Source: JBCDIQ01 sp039024295
GTDB lineage: Bacteria > Bacteroidota > Bacteroidia > J057
DNA: 8,710 nucleotides
Assembly (NCBI GenBank): GCA_039024295.1
Contig: JBCDIQ010000251.1
Coordinates: 1-8,710 of the forward strand
Reading direction: 5' to 3'
The notes under the pieces were generated by a model. That model was not told the origin of the DNA, searched no databases, and saw nothing but the letters and a program-made list of their open reading frames with translations. The first letter of the stretch is position 1; each line of letters opens with the position of its first letter. This document shows, one piece after another, positions 6,938-8,710 of the stretch. Both the position numbers and the translations under genes were made by a program.

Positions 6938-7068
6938 TTATTCGGTAGGTTTCGTTATGGTATCAGAAATATCAAAAAAGCAATAACGGCATGCCACTTT
7001 CTCCTTTTGTAAAGCGTCTATTGGTCGTGCTATGTGGTTAACTCAAATTGGGAAATATGAATAAATCC

Positions 7069-7089
7069 GTCGCAAGATAATGTTGCGAC
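7069..7089. promoter_or_regulatory. Perfect 7-bp inverted repeat in the panB/lipoprotein divergent region
   Basis: GTCGCAA and TTGCGAC flank a 7-nt GATAATG spacer. The arms are GC-richer than the surrounding DNA. The repeat lies 50 nt before the lipoprotein ATG and 131 nt before panB, so it may be an operator or a hairpin in a leader. A run of six T follows only after 5 more bases (7095-7100), and no gene ends here on the plus strand, so it is not an ordinary terminator. Confidence 0.4.
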
Positions 7090-7139
7090 CATCGTTTTTT
7101 GCTTTCTTCACCTAAGTTATAACTAATTATTTGAATTTG

Positions 7140-8183
7140 ATGAATACGAGATTTTTGCTTTTAGGGCTGACAATTATGTTGGGGCTCTACGGAGGATGCA
7201 GTACAGAGGTAGATATTAATGCAGATCCACAAGACATTTATGCGGTCTACGGCATTTTAGATCCGGGTGACTCGGTTCAGTATATTCGCATATCTCAAGC
7301 CTTTTTGGTAGAGGGAGATGCCTTGGAGTATGCCAAAGAGAATGATCAAAGCGTAAAAGAGCTTCGTATTTCTCTTGAAGGAAATGGGAAAGTCTATGAG
7401 GCTACCGAGGTTGCGGACGTATCAAAAGTCCCTGCTGACGGGACATTTTTCCCTACACAGACTGTTTACCGCTTTGATACCAAAGGAGATGATGCCCTTG
7501 CGGGGGATACCGAGTATCAGCTTTCCATTAGAGGTCCGCAGGACGGAACCTTGCAGTTGACAGCTACCACGGTTGTGCCTGAAGCTCCCAGGGTCGTTCA
7601 ACCTCGCCTGAGAGCTTGTGCTGGCACAGCGAAAACCTATTCATTGCTGGAATTACGGCAAGCTACCCAAGTTGCTTTTCAGAAAGGAACTGCCGTCGGA
7701 TTTGAGGTGAGGGCTTTTCTTGCATATGAGGCAAACGGGGTAAAGGACACAGTATCCATTGGGCCTATTGGGTTGCTGACCGAGTTTGCAGGCTGTGGTT
7801 CCGATAGTCGGGGGTGTTATACCTTTGGTAGGGGGGACTTGCTTACCACCTTCCGGTCAAAAATGGAACAACTCTCTGAACCCTACACCTATGAGGCGGA
7901 ACCTACCTGTGCACAACCTGAAGATTTGCCCAAATCTATCTGGTTTGAGGTAACTGCAACAGATGAATTCTTTACCAATTACTTGTTGGCAAATGATCCT
8001 AAATTCATCGATTTCAACACGGTGAGGCCTGAGTATACCAATATTTCGGGTACCGCCAAGGTCGTTGGGATTTTTGGATCGCGAGCTACTTCACGTGAAT
8101 ATGCAGGACTTTCAGAATGCTCAAAGTACCTCTTAGGCGTAAATGGAGTGGTAACCCCTCCTAATACCAACTGTCAACTATAA
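7140..8183 (+). CDS. Outer-membrane-type lipoprotein, DUF4249-like
   Basis: The 347-residue product begins with a lipoprotein signal peptide (MNTRFLLLGLTIMLGLYGGC). Cys20 would be lipidated; the -3 residue is Tyr, so the lipobox is not ideal but is acceptable in Bacteroidota. The mature start STEVDINADPQDIYAVYGIL, followed by VQYIRISQAFL and a beta-rich body, resembles DUF4249 lipoproteins, beta-sandwich proteins often found next to TonB-dependent receptors. The late NISGTAKVVGIFGS would fit the last strands of such a domain. Six more cysteines (160, 219, 226, 257, 327, 345) could pair in disulfides outside the cytoplasm. No receptor gene is adjacent. ATG 7140 is chosen over TTG 7131 and TTG 7137, since it starts directly with the signal peptide. 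The role is unknown. The family assignment is by eye and moderate; that it is an exported lipoprotein is much surer. Confidence 0.82.
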   Translation: MNTRFLLLGLTIMLGLYGGCSTEVDINADPQDIYAVYGILDPGDSVQYIRISQAFLVEGDALEYAKENDQSVKELRISLEGNGKVYEATEVADVSKVPADGTFFPTQTVYRFDTKGDDALAGDTEYQLSIRGPQDGTLQLTATTVVPEAPRVVQPRLRACAGTAKTYSLLELRQATQVAFQKGTAVGFEVRAFLAYEANGVKDTVSIGPIGLLTEFAGCGSDSRGCYTFGRGDLLTTFRSKMEQLSEPYTYEAEPTCAQPEDLPKSIWFEVTATDEFFTNYLLANDPKFIDFNTVRPEYTNISGTAKVVGIFGSRATSREYAGLSECSKYLLGVNGVVTPPNTNCQL

Positions 8184-8308
8184 TTTTGTCTCTCTTAACG
8201 AACATTGTCTTTTTTTTTCGACCAAAAACTCCTAAAATACAGGACTAATAATTCCAAGGCTCCACCAACCACCAATTTCTTTACCCTATAGATTAACGTT
8301 GTACTAAA

Positions 8309-8686
8309 ATGGACGAAAGCCTTGAAAAGAGGATTCTTCTGGTCGAAGATGACGAGGTAAATATTTTTATTGCAGAGCAAGTTTTCAGCATAGAAGGCCT
8401 TAAAATAGACAAGGTATTGAATGGAGAAGCAGCCACAAAAGCTGTTAATGATCAGGTATATGACTTGATATTAATGGATGTGGAAATGCCTATCATGGGA
8501 GGGATTGAGGCGACTGAAATAATCCGTAAAATGGAAAATGGCAAACATGTTCCCATCATTGCTCTGACGGCTCATTCTATTTCGGATAAGCTAGAGGAGC
8601 TTACCACAGCTGGCATGACTGATTTTTTGATCAAGCCCTTCAATACCAAAAGTGCTCAGAAGGTCATCAGCCAATACCTGAAATAA
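8309..8686 (+). CDS. Single-domain response regulator (REC)
   Basis: The 125-residue product is one receiver domain with nothing attached. It has the acidic pair E13-D14-D15 (LLVEDDEVN), the phospho-acceptor Asp57 in LILMDVEMPIMGG, the switch Thr87 in ALTAH, and Lys109 in LIKPF. All residues needed for phosphorylation are present. The MDVEMPxMGG and ALTAH wording is that of receivers fused to hybrid histidine kinases, so this probably takes its phosphate from a hybrid kinase or an Hpt protein and passes it on or acts by protein contact. With no output domain it cannot bind DNA by known means. No kinase is in the window. The gap of 125 nt from the lipoprotein gene, with no clear promoter or terminator, leaves co-transcription open. 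A hairpin starts 8 nt after the stop. Confidence 0.95.
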   Translation: MDESLEKRILLVEDDEVNIFIAEQVFSIEGLKIDKVLNGEAATKAVNDQVYDLILMDVEMPIMGGIEATEIIRKMENGKHVPIIALTAHSISDKLEELTTAGMTDFLIKPFNTKSAQKVISQYLK

Positions 8687-8694
8687 AAAAGTGA

Positions 8695-8710
8695 CTCCCA
8701 TCATTGGGAG
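8695..8710 (+). terminator. Hairpin after the response regulator, probable terminator cut by the window edge
   Basis: CTCCCA and TGGGAG pair perfectly around a TCAT loop and end on the last base of the window. The A-run just before it (aaataaaaaagtga) could pair with a following T-run, as in bidirectional terminators, but that part is outside the sequence. Confidence 0.6.

Noticed and set aside
6954..6992. Possible leucine-rich leader peptide before panB: an ATG at 6992 with AGGAG upstream.
   Set aside because: Counted base by base, the frame reads Met-Pro-Leu-Leu-Leu-Phe and then stops (TGA at 6974-6972). Six codons without a terminator/antiterminator pair do not support attenuation.
8205..8220. 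Nine-T run after the lipoprotein gene as a terminator.
   Set aside because: No stable stem directly precedes the T-run, so it does not meet the form of an intrinsic terminator.
8195..8380. Minus-strand open frame of 61 codons across the start of the response regulator.
   Set aside because: It overlaps a clear gene, has no family features, and its codons are the reverse of an intergenic region plus the receiver N-terminus.
1..8710. Mobile element, CRISPR, toxin-antitoxin or defence island.
   Set aside because: No transposase or integrase, no regularly spaced repeats and no small paired genes; nearly all of the DNA is assigned to ordinary chromosomal genes.

Overview
The window looks like chromosomal core sequence from a free-living, aerobic member of the Bacteroidota. 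The order cannot be fixed from this stretch, though a Cytophagales- or Saprospirales-type genome would fit. The grounds are: start codons preceded by A/T-rich sequence with no Shine-Dalgarno; promoter-like sites of the form TTG-N18/19-TAnnTTTn; a lipoprotein resembling the Bacteroidota DUF4249 family; and the sequence style of gltA, accA and panB. I saw no mobile element, CRISPR array, tRNA or rRNA.

Layout, left to right. (1) 1-492, minus: the N-terminal part of an exported protein of unknown function, running off the left edge. (2) 636-1655, plus: a family 2 glycosyltransferase with a C-terminal Rossmann-like domain. It converges on (3) 1662-2669, minus: an exported protein with a CxCxxCxH cluster and an FxLYD-like C-terminal domain. 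Only 6 nt separate the two stop codons. (4) 2670-2986: a 317-nt divergent control region with a 20-bp imperfect palindrome and candidate gltA promoters. (5) 2987-4279, plus: citrate synthase, closed by a strong intrinsic terminator. (6) 4429-5442, plus: accA, with its own candidate promoter just after that terminator. (7) 5445-6937, minus: a two-gene unit, panB followed by an RluA-family pseudouridine synthase. The two are joined by a TGATG stop/start overlap, and the second gene ends 2 nt from the accA stop. (8) 7140-8183, plus: a cysteine-containing lipoprotein, divergent from panB. (9) 8309-8686, plus: a single-domain response regulator, with the start of a hairpin at the right edge.

How the genes relate. 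Citrate synthase and acetyl-CoA carboxylase are the two main consumers of acetyl-CoA (TCA cycle and fatty acid synthesis), and PanB makes the pantoate part of coenzyme A. Three metabolic genes therefore share a CoA/acetyl-CoA theme, but their separate promoters and strands argue against one operon. The rest are cell-envelope or regulatory genes with no evident functional link. I found no convincing new multi-gene system. The least explained items are the CxCxxCxH exported protein, the two inverted repeats in divergent control regions, and the unidentified exported protein at the left edge.
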